The translations under genes and the position numbers were made by a program. Below, one piece after another: positions 14,689-24,074 of a stretch of DNA of 64,000 nt. The stretch comes from Ascidiaceihabitans sp029251465 (GTDB lineage: Bacteria; Pseudomonadota; Alphaproteobacteria; Rhodobacterales; Rhodobacteraceae). Numbering within the stretch: the first letter of the stretch is position 1; every line of letters begins with the position of its first letter. The stretch is from NCBI RefSeq assembly GCF_042932805.1, contig NZ_CP170633.1, forward strand, positions 992,001-1,056,000. The letters are read 5' to 3'. The notes beneath the pieces were generated by a model, which saw only the letters and a list, made by a program, of their open reading frames with translations, did not search any database and was not told the DNA's origin.

Positions 14689-14838
14689 ACAGGCACCTCG
14701 CTTTCATCAGACCAAGAGATCCGGCGCGCGAGCGAGCAGACATCCCCCCAGGTGGCGCGCGCAGCTGGACTTCCCACTCAAGTGGGACATGGCGGCGAGT
14801 TGATCAGTGGCAGCAGATCAACTCGCCGTTTCTAATTT
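14640..14838 (+). ncRNA. UpsM-like sRNA / leader of the dcw cluster
   Basis: The non-coding leader before mraZ ends in an unusually strong terminator-like structure, preceded by a hairpin TCCCA/TGGGA (14772-14787). In Rhodobacter sphaeroides the dcw cluster is preceded by a long leader from which the 206-nt sRNA UpsM forms by early termination and RNase E cleavage; position and structure match. The 5' end here is only estimated from that length; no promoter was assigned. The 14222-14640 stretch upstream holds TGGG repeats and the doubtful antisense frames. Confidence 0.6.
14793..14838 (+). terminator. Strong internal terminator in the mraZ leader
   Basis: CGGCGAGTTGATC (14793-14805) pairs perfectly over 13 bp with 14816-14828 around a 10-nt loop and is followed by TTTCTAATTTT. 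About 90 bases before mraZ, it should stop most transcription entering the dcw cluster. Confidence 0.85.
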
Positions 14839-14929
14839 TCCCGACACAATTTATCGGGCCCGACACGAAACACATCCGCGCGACGGCGCATAGGCATCAG
14901 CCCGCAACGGGCAAATCAGGGACGGACCA

Positions 14930-15445
14930 GTGGCAAGACGGTTCAGAGGCGAAAGCCAACACAAAGTCGACACGAAGGGGCGGGTTTCAATCCCGGCCTC
15001 TTTTCGTCGTGTGTTGGAAGCCTCTGATTCCAATTGGAAGTCTGGCGAGGCCCCTGAATTGGTGATCGTCTATGGGGACCACCGCCGCAACTACCTTGAG
15101 TGCTACACGATGGAAGCCATCGACGAGGTGGACGCCAAGATCGACGCGTTGCCGCGTGGGTCGATGCAGCGCAAAATGTTGCAACGCCTGTTTCATGGCC
15201 AATCCTTCCCGACGGCGGTCGATGAAACCGGCCGACTGGTCTTGCCGGCAAAATTGCGCAACAAAATTGATCTGTCCGGCGAGGCGTTCTTTATCGCTGC
15301 TGGTGATACGTTCCAGATTTGGAAGCCCGAGACGTACGAGGCCGAAGAGGCCGCAAAAACCGAAGAGTGGCTGGATGATTTGCCCGAGGATTTTGATCCG
15401 ATGGCGTTCCTAGACGGCGATGCTCAGCCCCAAACGGAAGGATAA
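14930..15445 (+). CDS. mraZ: Transcriptional regulator MraZ
   Basis: First gene of the dcw cluster; a ring-forming AbrB-fold DNA-binding protein that usually represses its own operon. 171 residues, GTG start at 14930 with AGGGACGG upstream. The two SpoVT/AbrB-like halves are visible: FRGESQHKVDTKGRVSIPAS near the N-terminus and AVDETGRLVLPAKLRNKIDL near residues 90-115, each with the DxxGRvxxPxxxR signature. rsmH begins 4 bases after its stop. Confidence 0.95.
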   Translation: MARRFRGESQHKVDTKGRVSIPASFRRVLEASDSNWKSGEAPELVIVYGDHRRNYLECYTMEAIDEVDAKIDALPRGSMQRKMLQRLFHGQSFPTAVDETGRLVLPAKLRNKIDLSGEAFFIAAGDTFQIWKPETYEAEEAAKTEEWLDDLPEDFDPMAFLDGDAQPQTEG

Positions 15446-15449
15446 AGTG

Positions 15450-16442
15450 ATGGCTGCTGCCGCTGCCACAGTGTCCGACAAACCCCACGTTCCTGTTTTA
15501 CTGCGCCCGCTGTTGGCCGCCGTTGCCCCTGTTTCAGGGCGCTGGCTGGACGGCACATTCGGGGCCGGCGGGTACACGCGCGGCCTGCTCGAGGCCGGTG
15601 CCGATCACGTCATGGGCGTGGACCGCGACCCGCTCGCGTTCGAAATGGCGGCCCCTTGGGTCAGCGATTTTGGCGACAAAATCACCCTGCAACAGGGCGT
15701 GTTTTCGAAAATGGACGAATACGCACAGGATTTGGACGGCATCGTTCTGGATCTCGGCGTGTCGTCAATGCAGCTGGATTTGGCCGAACGCGGATTTTCG
15801 TTCATGCGCGACGGTCCGCTGGACATGCGCATGTCGCAAGACGGGCCTTCTGCCGCAGACGTGGTGAACAACGCAGACGAGGCGGCCATCGCCAACATCC
15901 TGTTTCAATACGGTGAAGAACGCGCCAGCCGCCGCATCGCCAAAGCCATCGTGACCGAGCGTACAATGGAACCGATCACCACAACCTTGCGTCTGGCTGG
16001 GATCATCGAGGGGTGCTTGCCCCGCTCCAAACCAGGTCAATCGCACCCCGCGACGCGCAGTTTCCAAGCGCTGCGCATTGAGGTGAACAATGAATACGGC
16101 GAGCTGTACGAGGGGCTGATGGCCGCGGAGCGCGCGCTGAAACCCGGCGGGCAACTGGCCGTGGTGACGTTTCATTCGGTCGAGGATCGCATGGTCAAAC
16201 GGTTCCTCACGGCGCGGTCAGGCAAGGCAGGTAACGCCAACCGCTACGCGCCGATGACCAACGCAGAGCCGATCCAGTTTACGGTCAAGTCTCGCAAGGC
16301 GATTGGCCCTGATGATCAGGAATTGGCGGAAAATCCACGCTCGCGCAGTGCAAAACTGCGGGTGGCCACCAGAACCGACGCGCCTTCGGGCGAGATCGCG
16401 TCAAAGACCATTGGCATGCCGATGGCGAACAGAACGAAGTAG
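15450..16442 (+). CDS. rsmH: 16S rRNA m4C1402 methyltransferase RsmH (MraW)
   Basis: SAM-dependent N4-methyltransferase acting on C1402 of 16S rRNA. 330 residues from ATG 15450, preceded by GGAAGGA. Motifs: HVPVLLRPLL, the SAM site DGTFGAGGYTRGLLEAG, LDLGVSSMQLDLAERGFSF and, near the end, VVTFHSVEDRMVKRF. The neighbouring mraZ and ftsL place it in the standard dcw order. Confidence 0.97.
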   Translation: MAAAAATVSDKPHVPVLLRPLLAAVAPVSGRWLDGTFGAGGYTRGLLEAGADHVMGVDRDPLAFEMAAPWVSDFGDKITLQQGVFSKMDEYAQDLDGIVLDLGVSSMQLDLAERGFSFMRDGPLDMRMSQDGPSAADVVNNADEAAIANILFQYGEERASRRIAKAIVTERTMEPITTTLRLAGIIEGCLPRSKPGQSHPATRSFQALRIEVNNEYGELYEGLMAAERALKPGGQLAVVTFHSVEDRMVKRFLTARSGKAGNANRYAPMTNAEPIQFTVKSRKAIGPDDQELAENPRSRSAKLRVATRTDAPSGEIASKTIGMPMANRTK

Positions 16443-16448
16443 GGTAAC

Positions 16449-16802
16449 ATGCGGACGGTATTGTATATTTTGACGGTTTTGGCGGTGGTTGCGCTGGCGT
16501 TTTGGGCGTACCGCGAAAACTATGCGACCCAGCAAACCCTGAACGACGCGGACAATTTGCGCCGCGATATTCGCGCCGCACATTCGCGCTTGGCCGTTTT
16601 GAACGCCGAATGGGCCTATCTGAACCGACCCGATCGTTTGCGCGACCTTGCCGACATCAACTTTGACCGGTTGGGCTTGTTGCCTCTGGCCCCCGAACAA
16701 TTCGGGCTGATCGACCAGATCGCCTATCCGTCCGAACCTGAATTGCCGATCCTGAACCCCGTCGATGTGTTCAGCGACGAACAAGCCGGAGACAGACCAT
16801 GA
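16449..16802 (+). CDS. ftsL: Cell division protein FtsL
   Basis: Small bitopic divisome protein of 117 residues. One N-terminal transmembrane helix (VLYILTVLAVVALAFWAY), then a periplasmic coiled coil (residues 22-60) with NAEWAYLNRPDRLRDLADI, a pattern seen in alphaproteobacterial FtsL. With FtsQ and FtsB it activates septal synthesis by FtsW-FtsI. The stop overlaps ftsI by 4 bases. Confidence 0.9.
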   Translation: MRTVLYILTVLAVVALAFWAYRENYATQQTLNDADNLRRDIRAAHSRLAVLNAEWAYLNRPDRLRDLADINFDRLGLLPLAPEQFGLIDQIAYPSEPELPILNPVDVFSDEQAGDRP

Positions 16803-18586
16803 TCCGCACGCCGCTGCGCCCGTTGGCCCGCATTCTGGACGCTCGTGAAAAGGGTGAAAACCCCGACGCTATTGAAAAGGAAAACAAACGCCTGCGCCAC
16901 GAAGACATGCAAGCCCGTTCGCGCAACCGCGCCGAGGGGCGTCTTTTGGTTTTGGGCCTGTTCTTTTTCTGCGCTTTTGCCGTTGTTGGCGGACGTATGG
17001 GGATGCTTGCGACCTCTGATCCGGTCGAGCCACGCTCGGCTGCCGTGGGCAGTGCGATCAGTGCAGCCCGCGCCGACATTGTGGATCGTCACGGCAATTT
17101 GCTGGCGACAAACTTTGAAACCCACGCGCTGTATGCGCAACCAAAACAGATGATTGATCCTGTGGGGGCGGCAGAAAAGCTGGTCAAAATCTTTCCCGAT
17201 CTCGATGGCGCGCGTCTGGTCAAGGATTTCACCGGTACGCGTAAGTTTCTGTGGATAAAAAAGAAAATCAGCCCGGAACAGATGCAAGCCGTGCATGAAA
17301 TCGGCGACCCTGGTTTGCTGTTTGGCCCACGCGACATGCGCCTGTATCCCAACGGAAAACTGGCCGCGCACGTCATGGGTGGCGCGTCCTTCGGCAAAGA
17401 GGGCGTGAGCGCTGCCGAAGTGATCGGCGTCGCGGGCGTCGAGAAATACTTTGACGATTATCTGCGTGATCCGGCCAACGGCAACACGCCGCTGCAATTG
17501 TCACTGGACCTCACGGTTCAGGCCGCAGCCGAGCGTGTCTTGCAAGGTGGCATGAATTTGATGAACGCCAAAGGGGCCACATCCATTTTGATGGACGTGC
17601 ACACCGGCGAAGTGATCAGTGTCGTGTCCTTGCCCAGCTTTGACCCCAACAACCGTCCGCGCCCGATCACCGAAGGCGACCGCGGCGATGATCCGTTGTT
17701 CAACCGCTCGGTTCAGGGGGTGTACGAACTGGGCTCTGTGTTCAAGATTTTCACTGCCGCACAGGCGGTCGACATCGGCATTGTCAGCCCGTCGACGATG
17801 ATCGACACCAAAGGCCCGATGAAAGTCGGCGGCTTTAAGATCGGTGAATTCCGCAACAAAAACTACGGCACGCTGAGTGTCACAGACATCATCATGAAGT
17901 CGTCAAACCGTGGCACCGGTCGTTTGGTTTTGAAAATCGGCATCAAAAAGCAAAAGGAATTCCTTGATGCGATGGGTTTCTTCAAAGCGACGCCTTTCGA
18001 GATTGTCGAGGCAGCCCAAGGCAAACCATTGTTGCCCAAACGCTGGACAGACCTAAGCGCTGTCACCATCTCGTATGGTCACGGATTGTCTACGTCACCC
18101 ATGCATTTGGCGGCCGGTTACGCGGCGATTGCCAACGGCGGTCGCGTGGTCAATCCGACCATTCTGAAACAAGGCGGCCCATCCTATGGCCCCCGCGTCA
18201 TGAGCGAAAGTTCAGCCCGTGCAGCCCGTGGCATGTTGCGCAAAGTTGTGGCCAAAGGCACTGCCAGCTTTGGCGAAGTGCCGGGCTATGCGGTGGGCGG
18301 CAAAACCGGCACGGCAGACAAACCCAAGCCCACAGGCGGGTATTACGACAAAAAAGTCATCGCGACATTCGCCAGCATTTTCCCTTCGCACGACCCGAAA
18401 TACGTGTTGATTGTAACGCTGGACGAGCCGGTCGAAACCTCGGGTGACAAACCGCGCCGCACCGCCGGTTGGACAGCCGTGCCTGTGGCCGCAGAAATGA
18501 TCCGCCGTGTGGCGCCGTTGTTGGGGATGCGACCAACCGTTGAACCCGCAACTTTGGCTGATATAACCCTGACCAGCAGTAACTAA
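16799..18586 (+). CDS. ftsI: Septal peptidoglycan transpeptidase FtsI (PBP3)
   Basis: Class B penicillin-binding protein that cross-links septal peptidoglycan. 595 residues: short cytoplasmic tail, transmembrane helix near 48-68 (LLVLGLFFFCAFAVVGGRMG), pedestal domain, then the transpeptidase domain with all three active-site motifs: SVFK near residue 313, SSN near 368, KTGT near 501. Works with FtsW. Size is typical. Confidence 0.97.
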   Translation: MIRTPLRPLARILDAREKGENPDAIEKENKRLRHEDMQARSRNRAEGRLLVLGLFFFCAFAVVGGRMGMLATSDPVEPRSAAVGSAISAARADIVDRHGNLLATNFETHALYAQPKQMIDPVGAAEKLVKIFPDLDGARLVKDFTGTRKFLWIKKKISPEQMQAVHEIGDPGLLFGPRDMRLYPNGKLAAHVMGGASFGKEGVSAAEVIGVAGVEKYFDDYLRDPANGNTPLQLSLDLTVQAAAERVLQGGMNLMNAKGATSILMDVHTGEVISVVSLPSFDPNNRPRPITEGDRGDDPLFNRSVQGVYELGSVFKIFTAAQAVDIGIVSPSTMIDTKGPMKVGGFKIGEFRNKNYGTLSVTDIIMKSSNRGTGRLVLKIGIKKQKEFLDAMGFFKATPFEIVEAAQGKPLLPKRWTDLSAVTISYGHGLSTSPMHLAAGYAAIANGGRVVNPTILKQGGPSYGPRVMSESSARAARGMLRKVVAKGTASFGEVPGYAVGGKTGTADKPKPTGGYYDKKVIATFASIFPSHDPKYVLIVTLDEPVETSGDKPRRTAGWTAVPVAAEMIRRVAPLLGMRPTVEPATLADITLTSSN

Positions 18587-18604
18587 GCCGCAAAGGCAGG
18601 CACG

Positions 18605-20092
18605 ATGGGCACTAAGGTCACGAAAACATTAAGCGATTTGGGCTTGGTGGCGACATCTGGCGCGAATCCCGACATTTCATCCTTGATTGTAGACAGCCGG
18701 CAGCTGGCCAAAGGCTGCCTGTTCGCGGCGATGCCCGGTGTCAAAATTCACGGTGCGACGTTTGTGCAAGAGGCGCTGGATCAAGGCGCCGTGGCCGTAT
18801 TGACGGACGCAAAAGGCGCGCAGATTGCAGGCGACGCGATCAAGGCTGCCGGGGCTGCGATGGTCATTTCACAAACCCCGCGCGAAGCCTTGGCCCGCGC
18901 CGCTGCCCTGTGGTTCGGTGCGCAACCCAAAACGATGATCGCGGTCACGGGCACCAACGGCAAAACGTCCGTGTCGACTTTTGTGCGCCAGATCTGGACA
19001 GAACTGGAATTCGCGGCTGTGAACCTCGGCACGACGGGGGTTGAAGGTGCATGGCGCGCACCGCTGGCCCACACCACGCCAGAGCCGATCACGCTGCATC
19101 GGACGTTGGCTGCGGCTGCGGACAACGGGATCACGCACGCAGCGATGGAGGCGTCTAGCCACGGATTGGATCAACGCCGCCTCGAGGGGGTGACGCTGAA
19201 GGCCGCTGGTTTCACCAACTTCACCCAAGATCACCTTGATTATCACGAGACGTTCGAGGCTTATTTTGCCGCAAAAGCGCGGCTGTTCATTGACGTGCTC
19301 AGCCCCGATGGCATCGCAGTGATCAACATCGATGATCCCAAGGGCGAAGAAATGGCCAGACTGGCCGCAGCACACGGCCACGACATTTTGCGGGTCGGGC
19401 GCTCTGACACCGCTGATATCCGTCTTAGCGCGCAACGCTACGACGCGACGGGGCAGGATCTGCGGTTTGAATTTGACGGCAAAGCCTATCAAACACGGTT
19501 GAACCTGCTGGGCGGGTTTCAGGCCGACAATGTGATGTTGGCGGCAGGACTGGTGATCGCATGCGGCGCTGACCCGAGCCAAGTGTTTGACACGCTTGAA
19601 CATTTGACGACTGTACGCGGCCGGATGGAATTGGCCGCCACCCGCGACAATGGCGCGGCGGTGTTTGTTGACTACGCCCACACGCCGGACGCGGTAAAAA
19701 CCGCACTTGCCGCGATGCGCCCGCATGTGATGGGCCGTTTGGTGGCGATCGTGGGGGCGGGTGGCGATCGCGACGTGACCAAACGCCCATTGATGGGGCA
19801 GGCGGCGGCAGACAATGCAGACGTCGTGTTTGTGACCGACGACAACCCGCGATCCGAAGACCCCGCAACAATTCGCGCTGCGGTCATGGCGGGCTGCCCG
19901 GGGGCGAGCGAAGTCGGGGACCGCGCCGAAGCGATCTTGCGCGCGATTGATAGTCTGGGCGCAGGTGATGCGCTGCTGATCGCGGGCAAAGGCCATGAAA
20001 CGGGGCAGGTCGTCGGCGATGATATTTTGCCCTTTGACGATGTGGAGCAGGCAAGCGTGGCTGTGGCCGCATTAGAAGGACGATTGGCATGA
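18605..20092 (+). CDS. murE: UDP-MurNAc-tripeptide synthetase MurE
   Basis: Cytoplasmic Mur ligase adding the third residue to UDP-MurNAc-L-Ala-D-Glu. 495 residues. ATP site TGTNGKTSVSTFVRQ near 117, a conserved tail with the DNPR motif (DDNPRSEDPATIR) that recognises meso-diaminopimelate, and GKGHETGQ near the end. Overlaps murF by 4 bases. Confidence 0.97.
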   Translation: MGTKVTKTLSDLGLVATSGANPDISSLIVDSRQLAKGCLFAAMPGVKIHGATFVQEALDQGAVAVLTDAKGAQIAGDAIKAAGAAMVISQTPREALARAAALWFGAQPKTMIAVTGTNGKTSVSTFVRQIWTELEFAAVNLGTTGVEGAWRAPLAHTTPEPITLHRTLAAAADNGITHAAMEASSHGLDQRRLEGVTLKAAGFTNFTQDHLDYHETFEAYFAAKARLFIDVLSPDGIAVINIDDPKGEEMARLAAAHGHDILRVGRSDTADIRLSAQRYDATGQDLRFEFDGKAYQTRLNLLGGFQADNVMLAAGLVIACGADPSQVFDTLEHLTTVRGRMELAATRDNGAAVFVDYAHTPDAVKTALAAMRPHVMGRLVAIVGAGGDRDVTKRPLMGQAAADNADVVFVTDDNPRSEDPATIRAAVMAGCPGASEVGDRAEAILRAIDSLGAGDALLIAGKGHETGQVVGDDILPFDDVEQASVAVAALEGRLA

Positions 20093-21522
20093 ACACCCTT
20101 TGGACAGCAGCCGAGGCCGTCTCTGCAACAAGTGGGCGCACCACTTCTGATTGGGTCGCAAACGGAGTGTCCATCGATACGCGCACGATCCAAGCGGGCG
20201 ATCTGTTTGTGGCTTTGCAAGCCGAACGGGACGGCCATGATTTTGTCGCGCAAGCGTTGGAAAAAGGGGCAAGTGCGGCGCTGGTATCGCGCATCCCTGA
20301 CGGGCTGGACGAAAGCGTGCCCTTGCTGATCGTCGATGATGTTCTCAGCGCGCTTGAAGCCTTGGGGGCTGCCGCACGTGCACGCACAAACGCCCGAGTG
20401 GTTGCTGTGACTGGCAGTGTCGGCAAGACCTCGACCAAGGAAATGTTGCGCGCGATGTTGTCGGATCAAGGGCGCACGCATGCCTCTGTTGCCAGCTACA
20501 ACAACCACTGGGGCGTGCCGTTAACCTTGGCGCGGATGCCCAGCGACACCGAATATGCCGTTATCGAAATCGGCATGAACCACCCCGGCGAAATCGCCCC
20601 GCTGTCGAAATTAACCCGCCCGCATGTGGCGATGATCACGACCGTTGCCGCGGCGCATCTGGAGGCGTTTGAGAATGTCGAAGGGATCGCCGTCGAAAAG
20701 GCTTCGATCATTGACGGTCTGGAATACGCTGGCACGGCGATCCTGAACAACGACGTAGACACGGCGGCGATTTTGCAAGCCAAGGCGCATGATGCCAAGC
20801 GGCGCGATGTTGGCTTTGGCGAACACGGGTTTGATTACGTTCTGAAAGACATCCAGATCATTGGGGACACGACAATTGTGCAGGCTGAAGCGTTCGAGCA
20901 GCCGTTGCTGTTCAAGATTGCCACGGCGGGGCGGCATTTTGCGATGAACGGCTTGGGCGCTTTGGCGGCGTGCGAGGCATTGGGCGCTGACCTTGCGTTG
21001 GCGGCTGCATCGTTGGGCCGGTGGTCACCGTTCGAGGGGCGTGGCGCGCGCGAAACTATCACTTTGGATCCTGTTGAAACCCACCTGACGCTTGAGCTGA
21101 TCGACGACAGTTACAACGCCAACCCCACGTCTATGGCCGCCTCGATCGAAGTGCTGGCCGCGGCCCAAACCACTGATAACACAGGGCGTGTCAGCAAGGG
21201 GCGGCGCATTGCCTACCTTGGTGATATGAAAGAACTGGGACCGGACGAAATCATGCTGCACGCAGGCTTGGCGCATTTCGAGCACACCAAAACCATCGAT
21301 GTCATTCACTGTGTTGGCCCCCTGATGCGCGCGATGTTTGACGCACTGCCAGAGCCACAAAAAGGCCGTTGGCACGCGACCAGCGCTGAAATGGTGCAAG
21401 GGTTGCGCAATGATCTGGACGCGGGCGACGTGGTTCTGGCCAAAGGATCTTTGTCGATGAAATTGGGCCTTGTCGTTGACGCGATCCGCAAAATGGGCCA
21501 TCCCCAAGATGCAGATACTTAA
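20089..21522 (+). CDS. murF: UDP-MurNAc-pentapeptide synthetase MurF
   Basis: Adds D-Ala-D-Ala to UDP-MurNAc-tripeptide, completing the cytoplasmic precursor. 477 residues. P-loop VTGSVGKTSTKEMLRAML near 106, the MurF segment SYNNHWGVPLTLARMP, the NHPGEI motif, and DDSYNANPTSMAASIE in the C-terminal domain. Follows murE with a 4-base overlap. Confidence 0.97.
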   Translation: MNTLWTAAEAVSATSGRTTSDWVANGVSIDTRTIQAGDLFVALQAERDGHDFVAQALEKGASAALVSRIPDGLDESVPLLIVDDVLSALEALGAAARARTNARVVAVTGSVGKTSTKEMLRAMLSDQGRTHASVASYNNHWGVPLTLARMPSDTEYAVIEIGMNHPGEIAPLSKLTRPHVAMITTVAAAHLEAFENVEGIAVEKASIIDGLEYAGTAILNNDVDTAAILQAKAHDAKRRDVGFGEHGFDYVLKDIQIIGDTTIVQAEAFEQPLLFKIATAGRHFAMNGLGALAACEALGADLALAAASLGRWSPFEGRGARETITLDPVETHLTLELIDDSYNANPTSMAASIEVLAAAQTTDNTGRVSKGRRIAYLGDMKELGPDEIMLHAGLAHFEHTKTIDVIHCVGPLMRAMFDALPEPQKGRWHATSAEMVQGLRNDLDAGDVVLAKGSLSMKLGLVVDAIRKMGHPQDADT

Positions 21523-21550
21523 CACCAGATAATGAGTAAGGGAGAGCGCG

Positions 21551-22621
21551 ATGCTCTATTGGTTGTCGGAATACGACGCGTTTAACCTGTTTCGCTACAT
21601 CACTGTGCGTGCAGGCGGGGCGTTTCTGACAGCGCTTTTCTTTGGCTTTATCTTTGGCCAACCCTTGATCAACGTGTTGCGACGCCGCCAAGGCAAAGGC
21701 CAACCGATCCGCGATGATGGCCCTGAAGGTCATTTTGCCAAAGCCGGCACGCCCACCATGGGTGGATTGCTGATTGTTGGGGCACTGTTGACCTCCACCT
21801 TGCTGTGGGCGCGTCTGGACAACCCGTTTATCTGGATCATTTTGTTCGTGACCGTGTCGTTTGCAGCCATCGGCTTTGCCGATGATTATGCCAAAGTATC
21901 CAAACAAACGACGGCTGGGGTGTCGGGCAAAATCCGCCTGCTTTTGGGGTTCGCAATTGCCGGCATTGCGGCCTATTTCGCGGCTGCGGCCCATCCCGAA
22001 GATTTGCAAAATCAACTGGCTTTGCCAGTGTTCAAAGACGTTCTGATCAATCTTGGCGTACTCTACATCCCGTTCTCGATGATTGTGATTGTCGGGGCGG
22101 CCAATGCGGTCAACCTGACTGATGGTCTGGACGGTTTGGCGATTATGCCGGTGATGATTGCCGCCTCGACGCTCGGCATCATTGCGTACGCCGTTGGACG
22201 CGTGGATTTCACCGAATATCTTGACGTGCACTACGTGCCGGGCACCGGTGAAATTCTGGTGTTTACCGCTGGCATTGCAGGCGGCGGCCTTGGCTTTTTG
22301 TGGTATAATGCCCCCCCTGCGGCCGTGTTCATGGGCGATACCGGATCGCTGGCTTTGGGCGGCGCTTTGGGCGCGATTGCCGTGTCGACCAAACATGAAT
22401 TGGTGCTGGGCATCGTCGGCGGGTTGTTCGTAGTCGAGGCCCTGTCGGTGATCATCCAAGTCCTCTATTTCAAAAAGACCGGCAAGCGAGTGTTCCTGAT
22501 GGCACCGATCCATCACCACTACGAGAAAAAAGGCTGGGCCGAGCCGCAGATCGTGATCCGGTTCTGGATCATCTCGCTGATCTTGGCGCTGATCGGTTTG
22601 GCGACGCTGAAAGTCCGGTAG
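21551..22621 (+). CDS. mraY: Phospho-MurNAc-pentapeptide translocase MraY
   Basis: Polytopic inner-membrane enzyme that transfers phospho-MurNAc-pentapeptide to undecaprenyl phosphate, forming lipid I. 356 residues with about ten membrane helices. Diagnostic motifs: GTPTMGGLL, the Asp pair in GFADDYAKV, NAVNLTDGLDGLA, FMGDTGSLALGGALG and the cytoplasmic PIHHHYEKKGW loop. AAGGGAGAG precedes ATG 21551. Confidence 0.98.
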   Translation: MLYWLSEYDAFNLFRYITVRAGGAFLTALFFGFIFGQPLINVLRRRQGKGQPIRDDGPEGHFAKAGTPTMGGLLIVGALLTSTLLWARLDNPFIWIILFVTVSFAAIGFADDYAKVSKQTTAGVSGKIRLLLGFAIAGIAAYFAAAAHPEDLQNQLALPVFKDVLINLGVLYIPFSMIVIVGAANAVNLTDGLDGLAIMPVMIAASTLGIIAYAVGRVDFTEYLDVHYVPGTGEILVFTAGIAGGGLGFLWYNAPPAAVFMGDTGSLALGGALGAIAVSTKHELVLGIVGGLFVVEALSVIIQVLYFKKTGKRVFLMAPIHHHYEKKGWAEPQIVIRFWIISLILALIGLATLKVR

Positions 22622-22663
22622 GGCGCTGTCGATGTCTGAACATTCCAACACGCGGAGCAGCGG

Positions 22664-24058
22664 ATGATTACGGTTCAAGGATTGAGCGGCGCGCGGATTG
22701 CAGTTTTGGGGCTGGGGCGCTCTGGCTTGTCGGCGGCGCTGGCGCTGCGCGAAGGCGGTGCCATTCCGGTTTGCTGGGATGACAACGACGCCGCGCGGGT
22801 TGCAGCCGAGGCCGAAGGGCTCGTGTGCAGTGACCTTAAAAAACACGGCGCGTTTGATGATATCGCGCGCCTGATCGTATCACCCGGTATTGCGCACATG
22901 TATCCGGTGCCCAACCCCGTGGTCGCGGCGGCGTTAAAGGCAGGCGTGGCTGTCGACAACGACATCGGCCTGTTCTTTCAGTCCTTTGCCACGCCTGAAT
23001 GGAACAACTTCGAAACCATCCCCCAAGTGATCGCTGTGACCGGTTCGAACGGAAAATCGACGACCTCGGCACTGATCCACCACATTTTGACCCACGCTCA
23101 ACGCCCCTGCCAACTGGCCGGAAACATCGGGCGCGGGGTGTTGGACATTGATCCGGCCATTGACGGCGAAGTGGTCGTGCTGGAGCTGTCGAGTTACCAA
23201 ACCGAGCTGGCGCGCAGCCTCACGCCGGACGTCGCCGTGTTCACCAATCTGTCGCCGGATCATTTGGATCGCCATGCCGGAATGGGCGGATATTTCGCCG
23301 CCAAACGCCGCCTGTTCGCTGAGGGCGGACCAGACCGCGCCGTGATCGGTGTGGACGAAATCGAAGGCCAGTTCCTCGCAGGGCAACTGAGCGAAGGCGC
23401 TGCCGATGACCGCGTAATCCGCGTGTCAGTCGAGGAAAAACTGACCGGTCCCGGCTGGCAAGTTTTTGCGCGCAAGGGGTTCCTAAGCGAATACCGCAAA
23501 GGGCGCCAAGCAGGCTCGATCGATTTGCGCGAGATCGCGGGCTTGCCCGGTGCGCACAACCACCAAAACGCCTGCGCGGCCTACGCTGCGTGCCGCGCGT
23601 TGGGCATCGCGCCCAAAGTGATCGAGGTGGCCTTTCACAGCTTTGGTGGCTTGCCGCATCGCAGTCAAACCATCGCCGAGGCCAACGGCGTGCGCTACGT
23701 CAACGACAGCAAGGCGACCAACGTGGACAGTGCCGCCAAAGCCTTGCAGGCGTTCAAAAATATCCGCTGGATTTGCGGTGGCTTGCAAAAAGAAGGCGGG
23801 CTTGAACCGTTGAACGCTGTCGCGGGTGAGGTCAAAAAAGCCTACGTGATCGGGCGCGAAGCCGCGCAATTTGCGATGCAGCTGACGTGTGAGACGCAAG
23901 TGTGCACCACGATGGAATCAGCTGTCGCGGCCGCCATGGGCGACGCGACGGACGGCGATGTCGTCTTGCTGGCACCGGCCGCTGCCAGTTTTGATCAATA
24001 CGACAGCTTTGAGCGGCGCGGCGAGGATTTTGAAGCCGAGGTTAAGGCGGGTTTGTAA
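22664..24058 (+). CDS. murD: UDP-MurNAc-L-alanine:D-glutamate ligase MurD
   Basis: Adds D-glutamate to UDP-MurNAc-L-Ala. 464 residues. N-terminal Rossmann domain VLGLGRSGLSAALALREGG, central P-loop VTGSNGKSTTSALIHHIL near 126, ELSSYQTE and SPDHLDRH motifs, and VNDSKATN in the C-terminal domain. It ends 16 bases from the convergent flavoprotein gene, so the forward dcw transcript is interrupted here. Confidence 0.97.
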   Translation: MITVQGLSGARIAVLGLGRSGLSAALALREGGAIPVCWDDNDAARVAAEAEGLVCSDLKKHGAFDDIARLIVSPGIAHMYPVPNPVVAAALKAGVAVDNDIGLFFQSFATPEWNNFETIPQVIAVTGSNGKSTTSALIHHILTHAQRPCQLAGNIGRGVLDIDPAIDGEVVVLELSSYQTELARSLTPDVAVFTNLSPDHLDRHAGMGGYFAAKRRLFAEGGPDRAVIGVDEIEGQFLAGQLSEGAADDRVIRVSVEEKLTGPGWQVFARKGFLSEYRKGRQAGSIDLREIAGLPGAHNHQNACAAYAACRALGIAPKVIEVAFHSFGGLPHRSQTIAEANGVRYVNDSKATNVDSAAKALQAFKNIRWICGGLQKEGGLEPLNAVAGEVKKAYVIGREAAQFAMQLTCETQVCTTMESAVAAAMGDATDGDVVLLAPAAASFDQYDSFERRGEDFEAEVKAGL

Positions 24059-24074
24059 CTGCTCCGCGGCGCTG

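Noticed and set aside
18869..19996. 375-codon minus-strand frame opposite murE
   Set aside because: Shadow of murE: composition biased, no motif, no ribosome site.
21302..22846. 514-codon open frame on the minus strand across murF, mraY and murD
   Set aside because: It is antisense to three certain genes; the translation is rich in His, Gln and Arg without family motifs, typical of a shadow frame in GC-rich DNA.
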